Below, piece after piece: positions 31,026 to 42,344 of a DNA stretch of 64,000 bases. The notes beneath the pieces were generated by a model. That model saw only the letters and a program-made list of their open reading frames with translations, had not been told where the DNA came from and did no database searches. Source of the DNA: Flaccisagitta enflata (taxonomy: Eukaryota > Chaetognatha > Sagittoidea > Aphragmophora); contig OZ231127.1 of assembly GCA_965153355.1 (NCBI GenBank), positions 15,562,001 through 15,626,000 of the forward strand, written 5' to 3'. Both the position numbers and the translations under genes were made by a program. Numbering within the stretch: the stretch's first letter is position 1; each line of letters begins with the position of its first letter.

Positions 31026-31762
31026 GATGTGCCGCACCCGTTATCCACATTGCAGTATATGGAGAGAAGGAAGAGATATTGTATATGGGAAAGGTGGGAG
31101 TGGCATGATAGTAAATGATGAAGTTCCACTAAATTTTCCCTCTACTTCTTGATTTGTGATTAATCATGGTCTGGTCATATGACAAGTGGAACAATATCCC
31201 ACACTATACCCAAACTGAAAAAATGGAGGAGGGCCTTGTGAATACTCACTGACTAGTTGATACGAGCACCAGTCATATTTTTTCATAAAACATAATCTGA
31301 AAAAACAGTCCCTCTCAATAGAAACAAAAAGCAAACCGCTTACCAAAGGTAGTTAGGGCAATGATTGTTACCTGTGTAAACAAAATTCAAGAAATCAATC
31401 GAGGGCAACATTGTTAAGAACCCATACCCTGGCATCTCCAAAATTGATTGATTCCGACCCCTTTCCACAGTAATTACGTACGAATAGCACCATTTGTTTG
31501 TCTGCTGACCTAAATCGCACTTCGCGAGTAGGGGTGGGTCAACCGAATAGTTCATGAAAGATGGACAACATTACTACCAAACACTCCTAGGCAGTGCGCT
31601 ATGTATTTGGTATTGTAACGGGTGAATGATATTTTTAAGTATTGGCCCAATATTGTGTTTATCCAACAACCAATACTTTCCCACTAAAATCACTTATCTA
31701 ATTCTAGAAACAATTTTTTCGCCCTTTAAATATGCAAAAATAGTTTGAGTTTAAGAAATGTT
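31026..31762. other. Stretch with weak coding signals
   Basis: On the minus strand an open frame at 31340-31555 includes acceptor- and donor-like sites (TTTACACAG at 31371, TTTG/GTAAGC at 31341), but no domain or convincing exon join was found. Otherwise featureless. Confidence 0.3.
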
Positions 31763-31820
31763 ACGGATGGAGGGACGGACCGACGGACTGACTGACTGAC
31801 AGAGCAAGGTGTAGAATAGA
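31763..31820 (-). mobile_element. Family A repeat fragment
   Basis: GGAC/GACT tetranucleotides followed by 'agagcaaggtgtagaa', the minus-strand equivalent of the family A start region. The palindrome is missing. Confidence 0.45.
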
Positions 31821-31916
31821 TTAAAAAGACTCTTGACAAATCTCATGGCAAACGGCTTTTGACTTTAACTCTTTGCTTCACACTCTAAAGTTGTCCACAG
31901 CCGTTGATAGACTCAC

Positions 31917-32027
31917 GGGTCTCGTCCATCGGAACAACGAGAAACTTAAAAGCTTCTTCCATCAATAATTCCCTCTTTATCGCCAGCTCGTTTTTTTTTT
32001 GTCCCCTATAAATTTTATTGATCGTCT
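31917..32027 (-). CDS. Possible internal exon, phase 1-1
   Basis: An open 111-bp stretch between acceptor CTTTTTACATAG and donor CC/GTGAGT. It is open in the phase where it both enters and leaves in phase 1, and encodes TINKIYRGQKKNELAIKREL and a hydrophobic-acidic continuation. Flanking exons were not identified and no family is recognised. It could belong to the same minus-strand gene as the Ig exons 7 kb downstream, but nothing proves it. Confidence 0.3.
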
Positions 32028-32100
32028 CTATGTAAAAAGGAGCGCAAAGGGAAGAAGTGGGACGCATGCAGGTAAGCTTAAATAGCTTCTGAGGGACTGC

Positions 32101-32173
<73 letters not shown>

Positions 32174-32209
32174 GAGAAAGAGAAAGAGAGAAAGAGAGAA
32201 AGAGAGAGA
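32101..32209 (+). repeat. (TG)(GA)(GAAA) compound microsatellite
   Basis: TG, then GA, then GAAA tetranucleotides, then mixed GA/GAAA. Confidence 0.95.
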
Positions 32210-32711
32210 TGACAATGTTAAAAGATAGGGAATACCAAAAGCGAAACACAATGGCGTGTAGGGACAGGGTGACAGGGCAGGGTGCCTTTGCAAAAGTTGG
32301 TAGTCTCGATCGAATATCTAACACAGCCGGATGCCCAACCAAATTAGATGAGTGGCGGTATGAGGACAATGTTAATGTTATTATTAATCATCTGAAATAA
32401 TGAACCTCACTCTTTTAATTCCTTTGTTTACTTTTTTCTACTTTTGGTCCTGGCTTTGGAATATTCAAAATACTTGCCTGATTGGGCTATCCAAAAGAAT
32501 TCCAGCATTTTTTTGTCTCTTTAGCCTGTGGTTTGACACACTTTTCTCAGCCCAGAAGAAGAAAAAGAATGATTTTGAAAGAAAAATCTAACCTTGGTAA
32601 AGCTAAGACAATATGAGTTCCTATGATTATTGTTAAAGTTAGAATCAATGAAGTAGGTTTGATCGACGACAACCAGTAACGGTCTCAAAATCAAAATCTG
32701 TAAAATCAAAA

Positions 32712-33660
32712 TCTGTACACACTGTCCCCGTTAGCCCTATAAAGTCAGGCATCAATGTCCCCTCATCAGGCCATGTTTTTAGTGTTTTATGATGTGTTGG
32801 GACTTGAAATAGCATGCTGGCAAATTTTTTCTCACGCGGAGATTTTTTTAATCAGGAAAAAAGTCAGTCTTCAACTTTTTGACATATTCAAGAGAAACAG
32901 GGCTTTTATTTTCTGATGAGGAAGTTGGGGAACTCATAGGGCTGATTGCACCCGCGGATGAAATTGATAGGATAAGTAAATTTGATAATTCTCTTTCATT
33001 TGGCGCCAAGCAGAATGCTCTACAGCAAATATTTTTTGCGTTATGAATTTTTAAAGATTTATTTACGAAAAATTCAAATTGAATTTTCTTTCGATTTTTC
33101 ATGATTTTGAATAGAATCAATAAAGGAGGGTATTTGAGTTTTTTTGAGCATGCAAATACATAAAAACAGGTTTTCGAGCATAGCTGCTGATCTATGAGGG
33201 TGTTTTGGAGCGTTTTAGCTCATTTAGCTCAGTTTTTTTTCTTGATTTTAAATGCAACAAATGAATAAATATTTTGAAACACATTAAAGCAAGCAGCTAC
33301 AAGAGAGCATATCAGTGAGTAGACCAGCATTTTAGCATTTAGCTCATTTAGTTTATTTTTTTTTCAAACTTTTAGTAGGATGAATAAATGTTTTAATTAA
33401 GCATGCAAATACCAAAAAGCATTTCAGTGAGCATAGCTGGATATCTGGTTGAGTGATGTTGAGTATTTTTGCTCATCTAGCTCATTTGGCTCAGTTCTAT
33501 TATTCTTTGATTTTCAGTGCAATCAACACAAAAAATTGCTCTTAATTTGATATAACAAATTAAGAAATGCGGGGGCTGAAAATAAAAGCTTGGTGAAAAG
33601 CAACCAATGCTTACAACTTTTTTCCTCACGGCGACAGCCACCATTACTGGTATGACATAT
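32712..33660. mobile_element. Family C left arm
   Basis: About 950 bp, inverted relative to 35998-37110. The outer end is 'cactgtccccgttagcccta' and the inner end 'cctcacggcgacagcc'. Inside are repeated 'agctcatttagctca' motifs and a 90-codon minus-strand frame (32848-33120). Confidence 0.85.
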
Positions 33661-35600
33661 TAGCTTTGAGAATGAATGGGTGGTTGTAGTTCTAAAACAA
33701 TGCTTAGGGTCAGCTTAAAGAATAGCTTAATTAGAGGCCTAAAAGGCCTGATTGGAGGTCTGAGGGGCCTGATTTGAGGCATAAGAGGCTTGATTTGACA
33801 ACAGAAGCCTGATTTGAGGCCTAAGAGTCTTGACCAAGGGGGGGGGGGGATGAACAGACTGACAGACTAACAAAAAGACTGACAAGTAGATTAACAGACT
33901 AATGAAAATAGTCGCAAAAGCGTCAGATGAACAGCGGTACCCGTTGCCCCTATGAGTGTATATGGGTGTGGTGGTTAGAGGGGCAGCAGCCCCAAAGGGG
34001 CCGATGACCTATGCTGTTTTTATTTGAACTTCAAGGCTGGAATTAGAGCCTGGAGACTGGGATATAAGGCTCGTGGCTAGGATTTGAGCCTTGAGACTGG
34101 TATTTGAGCCTCATGGCTGGGATTTGAGCCTCGAGGCTGGGATTTGAGTCTCAAGCTTGGGATTTGAGCCTCGAGACTAGGATTTTATTTGATTTTCAGT
34201 GCAATCAACACATAAAATTGCTCTTAATTTCATCTAACAAATTAAAAAATGCAGGGACTGAAAATAAAAGCTTGGTGAAAAGTAACCAATGCTTACAACT
34301 TTTTTCCTCACGGCGACAGCCGCCATTACTGGTATGACATATTAGCGTTTGAGAATGAATGGGTGGTTGCGGTTGTAGTTCTAAAACAATGTTTAGGGTC
34401 AGCTTAAAGAATAGCTAGTAAACTTTAAAAAAAAAATTAATCTACATAAAAAAGATTACAAGATAAGTGCAATTTAGCATTTGTAGCTAAAATTGTTTAG
34501 AAATGGGAAGCAAAAGGGTGAAAACATTCAATATCAAAATTGAAAAAAATTGAAGATCTTCAATTTTTAGTTGCGGACACGCAACTCTATAAGAGGCTTT
34601 GTCCGTCTGTCGGTTGGTCCGTTGGTTGGTTGGTCCATCACGCTCGAGTTGAAAAGTGGGAAAACGCGCATTTCTGCCCCTGCCCACCCGTCCGCAACTG
34701 ATGGCCGTGTATCCGGCCTTGTTTCTAATCATTCCTCAAATAGCATTGTAATTGCGGCCCAAAAAATTGAAGATCTTCAATTTTTTCTAATTATTTCTGA
34801 AATAGCATTGTAATTGCGGCCCAGTCTCCCACTTGAAATGTTTTCAAGCTTCTAGGATCCCTAATTAGAAATGCTGCAGATGGCTGATTGAGGGCCTAAA
34901 GAGCCTGAAGGATTAAGGCTGTTTGTAGGGCCTGTTTGTAGGCTGATTTGAAGCCTGTGAGGGTTGATTTGAGGCCTGAAGGGGTGGATTTGATGCCTAA
35001 GGAGGCTGATTCAAGGTCTGTGAAGGCTGATGTGAGGCTTAAGAGGGCCAGTTTCATGCTTGAGAGAGCTGATTTGAAGCTTGAAAGGTCTACTTGAGGC
35101 CTAAGAGGACTGAATAGAGGCCTGAAAGGTTATAAAGAACTGCTTTGAAGCCTGAAATAGCTTAGCTGGTTAGAGGCCTAATTAGAGGCCTGAAAGGCCT
35201 GATTAGAGGTCTTAGGGGCCTGATTTGAGGCATAAGAGGCTTGATTTGACAACAGAGGCCTGATTTGAGGCCTAAGAGTCTTGACTAAGGGGGGGGATGG
35301 ACAGACTGACAGACTAATAAAAACAGTCGCAAAAGCGTCAGATGGACAGCGGTACCTGTTGCCCCTATGAGTGTTTGTGGGTGTGGTGGTTAGAGGGGCA
35401 GGGGCCCCAAAGGGGCCGATGACCTATGCTGTTTTTATTTGAACTTTAAGGCTGGAATTAGAGCCTGGAGACTGGGATATAAGGCTCGTGGCTAGGATTT
35501 GAGCCTTGAGACTGGTATTTGAGCCTCATGGCTGGAATTTGAGCCTCGAGGCTGGGATTTGAGTCTCAAGCTTGGGATTTGCGCCTCGAGACTAGGATTT
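33518..35600 (+). repeat. Rearranged duplications inside the family C unit
   Basis: The inner part of the left arm (33518-33735) is repeated at 34185-34425. The block 33737-34190, containing a family B-like end (gtcgcaaaagcgtcagatg, then the cccaaaggggccgatgac hairpin), is repeated at 35171-35600. Each carries a minisatellite of 'gggatttgagcctcgaggct' units. Confidence 0.75.
34565..34724 (+). mobile_element. Family A repeat, subfamily III (short)
   Basis: 'tttttagttgcggacacgca', 'ataagaggctttgtccgtct', 'ccgtccgcaactgatggcc', end 'atccggccttgttt'. It lies between the duplicated blocks. Confidence 0.85.
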
Positions 35601-35960
35601 GGGCTTCGAGGCTAGGATTTAGGCCTCCAGGCTAGGATTTGGGCCTCGAGACTAGGATTTGTGCCTTGAGACTAGGATTTGGGCCTCTAGCCTCTAGAGG
35701 GCCTCTAGGCCTGGAAGGGCAGATTCAAGGCCTGGGAGGGCATAATCTAGGCGTGAGAGGGCAGATTCAAGGCCTGAGAGGGCAGATTTTGGGCCTGAAC
35801 TGGCATATTTCAGGCGTGAGAGGGCAGATTCCAGGCCTGAGGAGGCCTGGGGGACAAAGGGATGGATGAATAAACAAATAAACAGACAAAAAAAAGTTGC
35901 CCTGTGTTCCACAAGACTTTATCTCCATTGAGGCTGCCGCTCAAAAAGGGATCCAAAAAG
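34860..35960 (+). repeat. GGCCTGA-type minisatellite and family B end
   Basis: Degenerate 20-22 bp units (gaggcctgatttgaggc type) from 34880 to 35290 and again at 35600-35860 as 'gggcctcgagactaggatt' and 'gggcagattcaaggcctg'. A decayed family B right end (gttgccctgtgttccacaag, gaggctgccgctcaaaaagg) follows at 35893-35960. Confidence 0.7.
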
Positions 35961-35997
35961 TTCATTTGAGGCCTGAAAGGTCAGATTTAGGATACAA

Positions 35998-37110
35998 GAT
36001 GTCGCTGTTGCCGTGAGGAAAAAAATTGTAAGCATTGGTCACTTCTCACCAAGCTTTTATTTTCAGTCCCTGCATTTTTTGATTTGTTAGATCAAATTAA
36101 GAGCAATTTTATGTATTGATTGCACTGAAAATCAGAGAAAAATAGAACTGAGCCAAATCGGCTAGATAAGTAAAAATACACAAAATCACTCAACCAGATA
36201 TCCAACTATGCTCACTGAAATGCTTTCTTGTATTTGCATGCTCATTTAAAGCATTTATTCATCCTATTAAAAGTTAGGAAAACAAGGCCGGATACACGGC
36301 CAATACCAGTTGCGGACGGGTGGGCAGGGGCGAAAATGTGTGTTTTCACATTTTTCAACTCGTGCTCACGGACCAACAGAGGGATGGATCAACGGACCGA
36401 TGGATGGATGGACAAAGGCTCTTTTAGAGTTGCATGTCTGCAACTAAAAAGTAAGCTAAATGAGCTTAATGAGCTAAAATGCTGCTCTGCTCGCTGACAT
36501 GCTCTCTTGTAGCTGCCTGCTCAAATGTGTTTCAAAATATTTATTCATTTGTTGCATTTAAAATCAAGAAAAAAAACTGAGCTAAATGAGCTAAATGAGC
36601 TAAAATGCTCCAAAACACCCTCAGAGATGAGCAGCTATGCTCGTAAACATGTTTTCATGTATTTGCGTGCTCAAACAAACTCAAATACACTCTTTTATTG
36701 ATCCGTTTCAAAATCATGAAAAATGGGAAAAAAAATCAATTTGAATTTTTGGTAAATAAATATTCAAAAATTCATAGCGCGAAAAATATTTGCTGTAGAG
36801 CATTCTGCTTGGCGCCTAAAGAAAGAGAATTATCAAATTTACTTACCCTATCGATTTCATCTGAGGGTGCAATCAGCCCTACAAGTTCCCCAACTTCTTC
36901 ATTAGAAAATAAAAGCCCTGTTTTTCTTGAATATGTCAAAAAGTCAAAGACTGACTTTTTTCCTGATTAAAAAAATCTCCGCGTGAGAAAAAATTTGCCA
37001 GCAAGCTATTTCAAGTCCCAACACATCATCAAACACTGGAAACATGGTCTGATGAGGGGACATTGATGCCTGACTTTATAGGGCTAACGGGGACAGTGTG
37101 TGTACCCGTG
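35998..37110. mobile_element. Family C right arm, interrupted by a family A copy
   Basis: Inverted counterpart of 32712-33660. It ends 'gggctaacggggacagtgtg' at 37101 and is longer only because 36281-36450 is an inserted family A repeat. Contains the same 90-codon frame (36698-36970, plus strand). Confidence 0.85.
36281..36450 (-). mobile_element. Family A repeat inserted in family C arm
   Basis: Starts 'aaaacaaggccggatacacg' and ends 'tgcatgtctgcaactaaaaa'. The left arm has no such insert, so this marks a clean insertion relative to the sister arm. Confidence 0.85.
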
Positions 37111-37306
37111 GAACCTCCCTAACATTTCTATACATCTGCCAGTTATTGCGTCATCCTAATATCCATCGAAGGAACATCAGCAATCATGAGCCACCAGTAA
37201 ATCAGCTTGATTTTGAGGTACCAGATTTTACTGAAAGCTAAAACTGGAAGCTAAAATTCTTTTATTTGCTTAATTAAAAATATTTATATTTATCATTCAT
37301 ACCAAA

Positions 37307-38257
37307 ATGTCGCTGATGAGAGCAAGCGGGCGGGAAAAAGGGACGACATCTACGTCAAAAGGACCATGCCTAAAATGTGAATTGGAGGTGAAAAGCACCG
37401 GCGAAGGAATCCCGTGTTCGTTGTGCGAGTACTGGACGCACACGAAGTGTGTCAAAGGGATAACGTCGGAATTCATCGAAAACCATGACGGGATCATGCG
37501 ACTGAGCGGAGGATTGGGGTATCTACACCCTGGATGTCGTAAAGCTATCTCCAAGCTCAACGTGAATCTGAAAGAACAAGCTGCAAAAGTCGGCGAGCTG
37601 GAAAAGGACGCCGATCACGCCGAACTCGAGAGAAAGGCCATGAAGGAAAAAATGGAGCGTCTGGAGGCACAGTTGGACCAGGTGAGGGCACAAATGGTCG
37701 CACTTCAAAAGGAAATCGAGAGTGGAATGGAAAAAGCGGTGCAGGTGGTGAAGGAAGAAGTCAATGTCAAGAGGAAACAAATGGAGGAGAAAGCGTCCAA
37801 CATCGTCCTCTACGGGTTGGTGGAGGCCCAAGGCGATGACGCCAAAGAGAGGAAGGAGAAGGACGAAGAAAATGTGCGAAAAATTGCTGAGGCGATTGGG
37901 GTTGAGATCGCCGGCAGCATTGATGCCAAGTACAGAGCCGGAAAACGCATCGAGGGGGCAAAGCCGCGCCCCTTGATCGTCATGATCGATGATGACGAAA
38001 CAAGGATCAACCTGCTGAAAAAGGCGCCGTTGCTGGCAAGAGCTGCGGAATGGAAAGGCGTCTTCATCTGGGAAGACTTGACGAAAAAGCAGAGGGAGGA
38101 GAACAGCAAAAGAGAGGCAGAGCTTAGGAAGGAGAGAGACAGGATGAATGACGAAGCAAAAAACGGAGGGAAGACGGGAGGGAGTTACCGGATAAAAGGA
38201 AGGGGAGAAGGAAGGAGAGTGGTATGGTGGTGGGACAGCAGAGAAAGAACGGAATAA
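37307..38257 (+). CDS. LINE ORF1 protein: PHD-like zinc finger, coiled coil, RRM-like
   Basis: An intact 316-codon frame. Residues 21-76 form a C4HC3-like finger: C21-x2-C24, C37-x2-C40, H45-x2-C48, then a later His/Cys pair. Residues 85-160 are a long Lys/Glu coiled coil suited to trimerisation. Residues 160-260 (SNIVLYGLVEA and LIVMIDDDETRINLLKKA) resemble the RRM-like nucleic-acid-binding part of LINE ORF1 proteins, which coat the element RNA. The C terminus is basic. Its stop overlaps the start of the ORF2 frame. PHD-type ORF1 fingers are known in CR1-group elements. Confidence 0.8.
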   Translation: MSLMRASGREKGTTSTSKGPCLKCELEVKSTGEGIPCSLCEYWTHTKCVKGITSEFIENHDGIMRLSGGLGYLHPGCRKAISKLNVNLKEQAAKVGELEKDADHAELERKAMKEKMERLEAQLDQVRAQMVALQKEIESGMEKAVQVVKEEVNVKRKQMEEKASNIVLYGLVEAQGDDAKERKEKDEENVRKIAEAIGVEIAGSIDAKYRAGKRIEGAKPRPLIVMIDDDETRINLLKKAPLLARAAEWKGVFIWEDLTKKQREENSKREAELRKERDRMNDEAKNGGKTGGSYRIKGRGEGRRVVWWWDSRERTE

Positions 38258-40649
38258 AAATTGTATTTGCTAATGCCCAAAGTATCATTAGTTAAATAAA
38301 TGAAGTACGTGCAGTAATGCCAACTATAAATCCGGATATTTTTGCAGTGACGGAATCATGGGCAAACGAGGATATTGGGAATGACTTGCTAATAATTAAC
38401 GGTTATGAACTGGTCAGTCGCGAGGACTGGAATGACACGGATAGAGGAAGAGGGGGTGGCATACTGGTATATGCAAAAAAGGACCTTGACGTATTAGCCG
38501 AAGACGTTACGACGGACTTTAACCAATGTACAGGAATCAAAATCAAGAGTAGATGCGGGGACATTAATCTTTACGTGGTATACCGATCCCCAAATTCGAC
38601 CAAAGCCAATGATGACGACCTGGTAAAATGGGTCAAAGAGATGCACGGACTGACAGTAATTATCGGCGATTTTAATTTCCCAGACATTGATTGGTCAGCA
38701 GGTATTGCTGGGTCAAGAGGACATGACTTTCTCGACGCCACGCAAGAGACGTTCATGGAACAATTGGTAAACGAAGATAAAGAAATATATAGGAAAAAAA
38801 CGGCGCAGACGAGGAAGAAAGTCAAAAATGGGAAGAACTCATTGGAGCGAAAAATCGTACAAGACCGAAAGAAAAATCCAAAATCTTATTATGCCTACAT
38901 TAACAGCGCAAAGAAGACTAGGAGCAAGATTGGCCCATTGAAGAATAACGCGGGAGTGGCGGTCACCGACCCAAAGGAAATGGCGACGATTCTAAATGGA
39001 TATTATGGGTCCGTTTTCACCAGAAGTGGCAACACAGCCGGCACCACGATCGAAGAAGCAGAGGTATGTTTAACATACGTAGAAATAAATGAAGTTGTTG
39101 TAAAAAAAGCTATTGACAAAGAAAAGAAAATTCTGCAAGTGGACCGGATGGAATTCCACCACGGGTGATAAAGGAGATGAAAGAAGAGCTCGCAAAACCA
39201 TTGAAGATTCTTTTCAGAAAATCCCTTGACGATGGGAAAATTCCGGATGATTGTTGGAATGCTGATGTGGTTCCAATATTCAAGAAGGGGAGCAAGGCGG
39301 ACCCCGGAAATTATAGACCGGTGAGTCTTACCAATGTGATTGGCAAAATGATGGAAAGGGTGCTAAAAGAAGCAATCATGCATCACGTGGAATCCAATGG
39401 ATTATTATCAGACGCTCAACACGGTTTCAGGTCGGGAAGATCGCCTCAAACAAATCTTATAGAGTTTCTTAATGAAACTACAAAGTGGATGGACGAAGGG
39501 AAAGCCTTTGATATTCTTTATCTGGACTTCTCAAAGGCTTTCGACAAGGTAAGCCATGAGAAGCTTATCAAAAAACTGAAACAAGTTGGAGTGGTTGGAA
39601 AAGTAGTAGAATGGCTTAAAGACTGGATAAGTGGAAGAAAGCAGCGTGTTCGGGTTGACGGAGAATTTTCTGACTGGATAGAAGTCATAAGTAGCGTCAT
39701 TCAGGGATCGGTCCTGGGAGGGACCCTGTTTGATATATTTATTGACGACATAAGGAAAGTTGTGATCGACGCACTTATCCTTATATTTGCGGATGACACC
39801 AAAGTTGCCCTGAAGGTTGGATGTGAGGAGGAGCAGCGGAAATTCCAAACGATAATCAACAACCTGGCAGAATGGGCGACAGAGTGGGACATGGCATTCA
39901 ACGAGTCAAAGTGTAAAATACTCCACGTTGGCCATAACAACCAGAAATACGAGTATTTCATGAACGGAAAAAAAATTGAAGCGACGACGGAGGAGAAGGA
40001 TCTTGGGGTGTGGGTCCAAGCAACAATGAAACCGACAAAGCAATGTGCGACAGCGGCAAAATCGGCAAATTTTGCTTTGGGGCAAATTTCGAGAGCATTC
40101 CATTTTAGGAAGAAGGCAAACCTGGTCCCTCTGTTTAAGACCTTCATAAGGCCAAAACTCGAGTTTGCGGCGTCGGCGTGGAGCCCGTGGACGGAAGGCG
40201 ACAAAAAACAGCTGGAAAAAGTCCAAGAGCGTTTTGTGCGGCTTCTATCTGACGTCAAAGGAAAAACCCATGAAGAAAAACTGGCTGACGCAGGGCTTAC
40301 GACACTGGTAGAAAGACGTGAGCGCGGAGACGCCATAGAGACGTTCAAGACTTTAAAAGGCTTTAACAAAGTACAAAAAGAAAAGTGGTTCCAACGGGAA
40401 GAGGAAAACAGAAGACCAACGAGACAGAACGCAGAAGCAACAGAGGAAGGAGTCAGGAAGAAGGAGAATGTGTTGCAAACTGAAGCAGCGAGACTGGAGA
40501 TAAGGAGAAACTTCTTTAATGTGAGAGCCACTAAAACTTGGAATGCTATCCCGGAAGTAGTCAAAAATCAAACTTCGGTCAATGCTTTTAAAAATGCCTA
40601 CGACAGGTGGAAAAGCAACGCTGACCTAAGACAATCAAACGTGCAGTGA
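38258..40649 (+). pseudogene. LINE ORF2 (endonuclease-reverse transcriptase), three lesions
   Basis: ORF2 of a LINE makes the APE-type endonuclease and reverse transcriptase. The frame opens with IVFANAQSIIS, is stopped by TAA at 38293-38295, and resumes with endonuclease motifs (AVTESWANEDI, RGRGGGILVY, YVVYRSPNS, VIIGDFNFPDIDWS). After FLDATQETFMEQLV the sequence jumps to a pre-RT segment (DKEIYRKKTAQTRKKVK), so the SDH-containing end of the endonuclease is deleted in frame. Near 39120-39145 the frame shifts by one base. The RT then runs from 39165: GNYRPVSLTNVIGK, LYLDFSKAFDKVSH, VIQGSVLGG, IFADDT (catalytic, about 39785-39799), DLGVWV, to TAA at 40649. Not functional as read. Confidence 0.88.
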
Positions 40650-40804
40650 CAACGAGGAGGTCACGGATGAAAAAAACTTGAGATCAAAGTGATGGAGACT
40701 CGCTTTCCTGCACGATACACAAAACTGATTACGACGTCCTCCATTATGCGGATCGGCGGATCCGCCCTCGAGGATATTCCTTCTATTCTATTCTATTCTA
40801 TTCT

Positions 40805-41659
40805 ACTGTTTTTCTGTTTTGAATTTCTATTTTGAAACAGGAACTTAAAAAGTGTTTCAAAAATAGTTTGCACAAACATTTGAACTTTTCCTGAGCCAAT
40901 GGTATCTTTGGAATTTATGTGCGTTTTTCAGAACTGGCGACTCTTTTTTGCTGATGAAAAGTCCTGAGTAAATTATTTTGTTGAGAGACTTGTTAAGGAG
41001 ATGATAAGAGTGCGTGATGACAGATATCTTATTGGAAAAAAAAGAAACTGTCATTGTGCCGTAGGCGGAGAGTTGTCATGGTTTTATGAAGAGGAAAGAT
41101 ATCTGATTTGCGGAGACACTCACATTAAAGAAACTGTCACTCTTGAGTGGACGATGTAGCTTTCTTCCAAATTTTGATATGGAAAAGCCAAATTAAGTTG
41201 AGCTAGTCAAGTCGGAAAATTGATGAGAAGATATTTTGCTTCTTGGAAGGTTTGTATGATTTGAAGGTCTGGTTGCTCTTTTTGTATTTAAATAATGATG
41301 AAGGTAATAGACTTTTAGAGACAAAGAGACACAGGCAGACAGCGAATATCAAAAAGATAGAGACAGAAAGGTAGACAAAATCAGAATGAAAGACAAGATT
41401 AGAAGAACACGTAGCTTTAGAGGGACAGACAAGCAGACAGACAACAAAAGAGAGAGAGAGAGAGAGAGAGCTCATTGGCATATCACTCGACAGAAATAAA
41501 GTGCGAATTCCTTCACAACAAGATCCGGTGCATCGATTTTCTATAAGTCGTCTTGCCTTTCTCCGCCCAATTGACTGATCCTTGCAGTTTAGTCGTTGGC
41601 TAAGCGACTTTAAAAGAGGGCGTGTACGTGGGAAGGAAGGTCGGTCCGTAACGCGAAAA
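40805..41659. other. Gene-free stretch
   Basis: Sequence 3' of the LINE. Contains a purine-rich patch with GA repeats at 41310-41470. No exon supported. Confidence 0.35.
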
Positions 41660-41818
41660 TTTTTAGTCGCGGACATGCGACTCTACACCTTGCCGTGTCG
41701 GTCGGTAGGTCCGTCGGTAGGTCCGTCCGTCCGTCACATTTTTGAATTCCGAGCGGTTTTTGCATTACTGCTCCTGCCCAACCGTCCGCGACTGGATTGC
41801 CGTGTATCCGGCCTTGTT
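41660..41818 (+). mobile_element. Family A repeat, subfamily I
   Basis: 'tttttagtcgcggacatgcg', 'ccttgccgtgtcggtcggt', GTCC repeats, 'accgtccgcgactggattg' and 'atccggccttgtt'. Confidence 0.9.
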
Positions 41819-41952
41819 ATGACGCGGAATCAACTGAAATACAGATTTCTGAGCATAACTGTCCCTGCCGAGCCACGTTACTGCCTCCCAAACTGGGCCT
41901 CACGGCCCCTACCTTCCTGCATTGCTGCCCCTGGCCACCCGGCAGCGATTAC

Positions 41953-42024
41953 TTAACAGATACAATTTGTTTGTCCCTTGAGATCCGTTGTAGAGGGGTT
42001 CAACTGTACTTCCATACTCTCTCA
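41953..42024 (-). mobile_element. pogo-like transposon end, left partner
   Basis: Read on the minus strand: 'gagagtatggaagtacagtt' leading into GAACCCCTCTACAACGGATC, then GGGACAAAC. It resembles the CAGT-type terminal repeat of pogo/Tigger elements. Inverted match at 45098-45168. Confidence 0.55.
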
Positions 42025-42040
42025 CTTACTCTCACTTTCT

Positions 42041-42054
42041 CTCACTTTCTCTCA

Positions 42055-42128
<74 letters not shown>

Positions 42129-42148
42129 TTCTCTCTCACTTTCTCTCT
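42041..42148 (+). repeat. (CT)n microsatellite with CACTTTCT variants
   Basis: CT core 42057-42125 flanked by 'ctctcactttctctcact' units. Confidence 0.95.
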
Positions 42149-42156
42149 CCTTTCCT

Positions 42157-42344
42157 AAACAAGGCCGGATACACGTCTACCGAAGTTGCGTGCGGGTGGG
42201 CAGGGGCCATTTTTTAGGTCACCAGACCATTTGGGCAAGAGCAGTGAGGTCAAAGAAATGAAATCATAAAAAAAAGTAGTGTCGGACCAACCGACCGACC
42301 GACGGACAAAGCCGGTTGTAGAGTCGCGTGCACGCGACTAAAAA
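42157..42344 (-). mobile_element. Family A repeat, subfamily II
   Basis: 'aaacaaggccggatacacg', 'gcgtgcgggtgggcagggg', GACC repeats, then the intact palindrome AGTCGCGTGCACGCGACT and 'aaaa'. Confidence 0.9.

Larger units (their letters stand above)
37307..40804 (+). mobile_element. CR1-like non-LTR retrotransposon, near full length, defective
   Basis: Two open reading frames followed by a (TTCTA)n 3' tail (40781-40804), the kind of short tandem repeat that ends CR1-clade elements. There is no poly(A). ORF1 is intact; ORF2 has an early TAA, a large in-frame deletion in the endonuclease region and a frameshift before the RT core. The 5' end is uncertain and may begin upstream of 37307. Confidence 0.85.

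Noticed and set aside
31340-31555. A second Ig-like exon (KCDLGQQTNKWCYSY) upstream of the Ig gene
   Set aside because: A Cys and a Trp are present, but no Y-x-C strand or matching splice phases could be found, so the resemblance is too weak.
32848-36970. A 90-codon frame of equal length in both family C arms (32848-33120 minus, 36698-36970 plus), about 84% identical in protein
   Set aside because: Most nucleotide differences between the two copies appear to change amino acids, and the third copy at 50.7 kb is broken, so there is no sign of selection. A dN/dS estimate on many copies would settle it.
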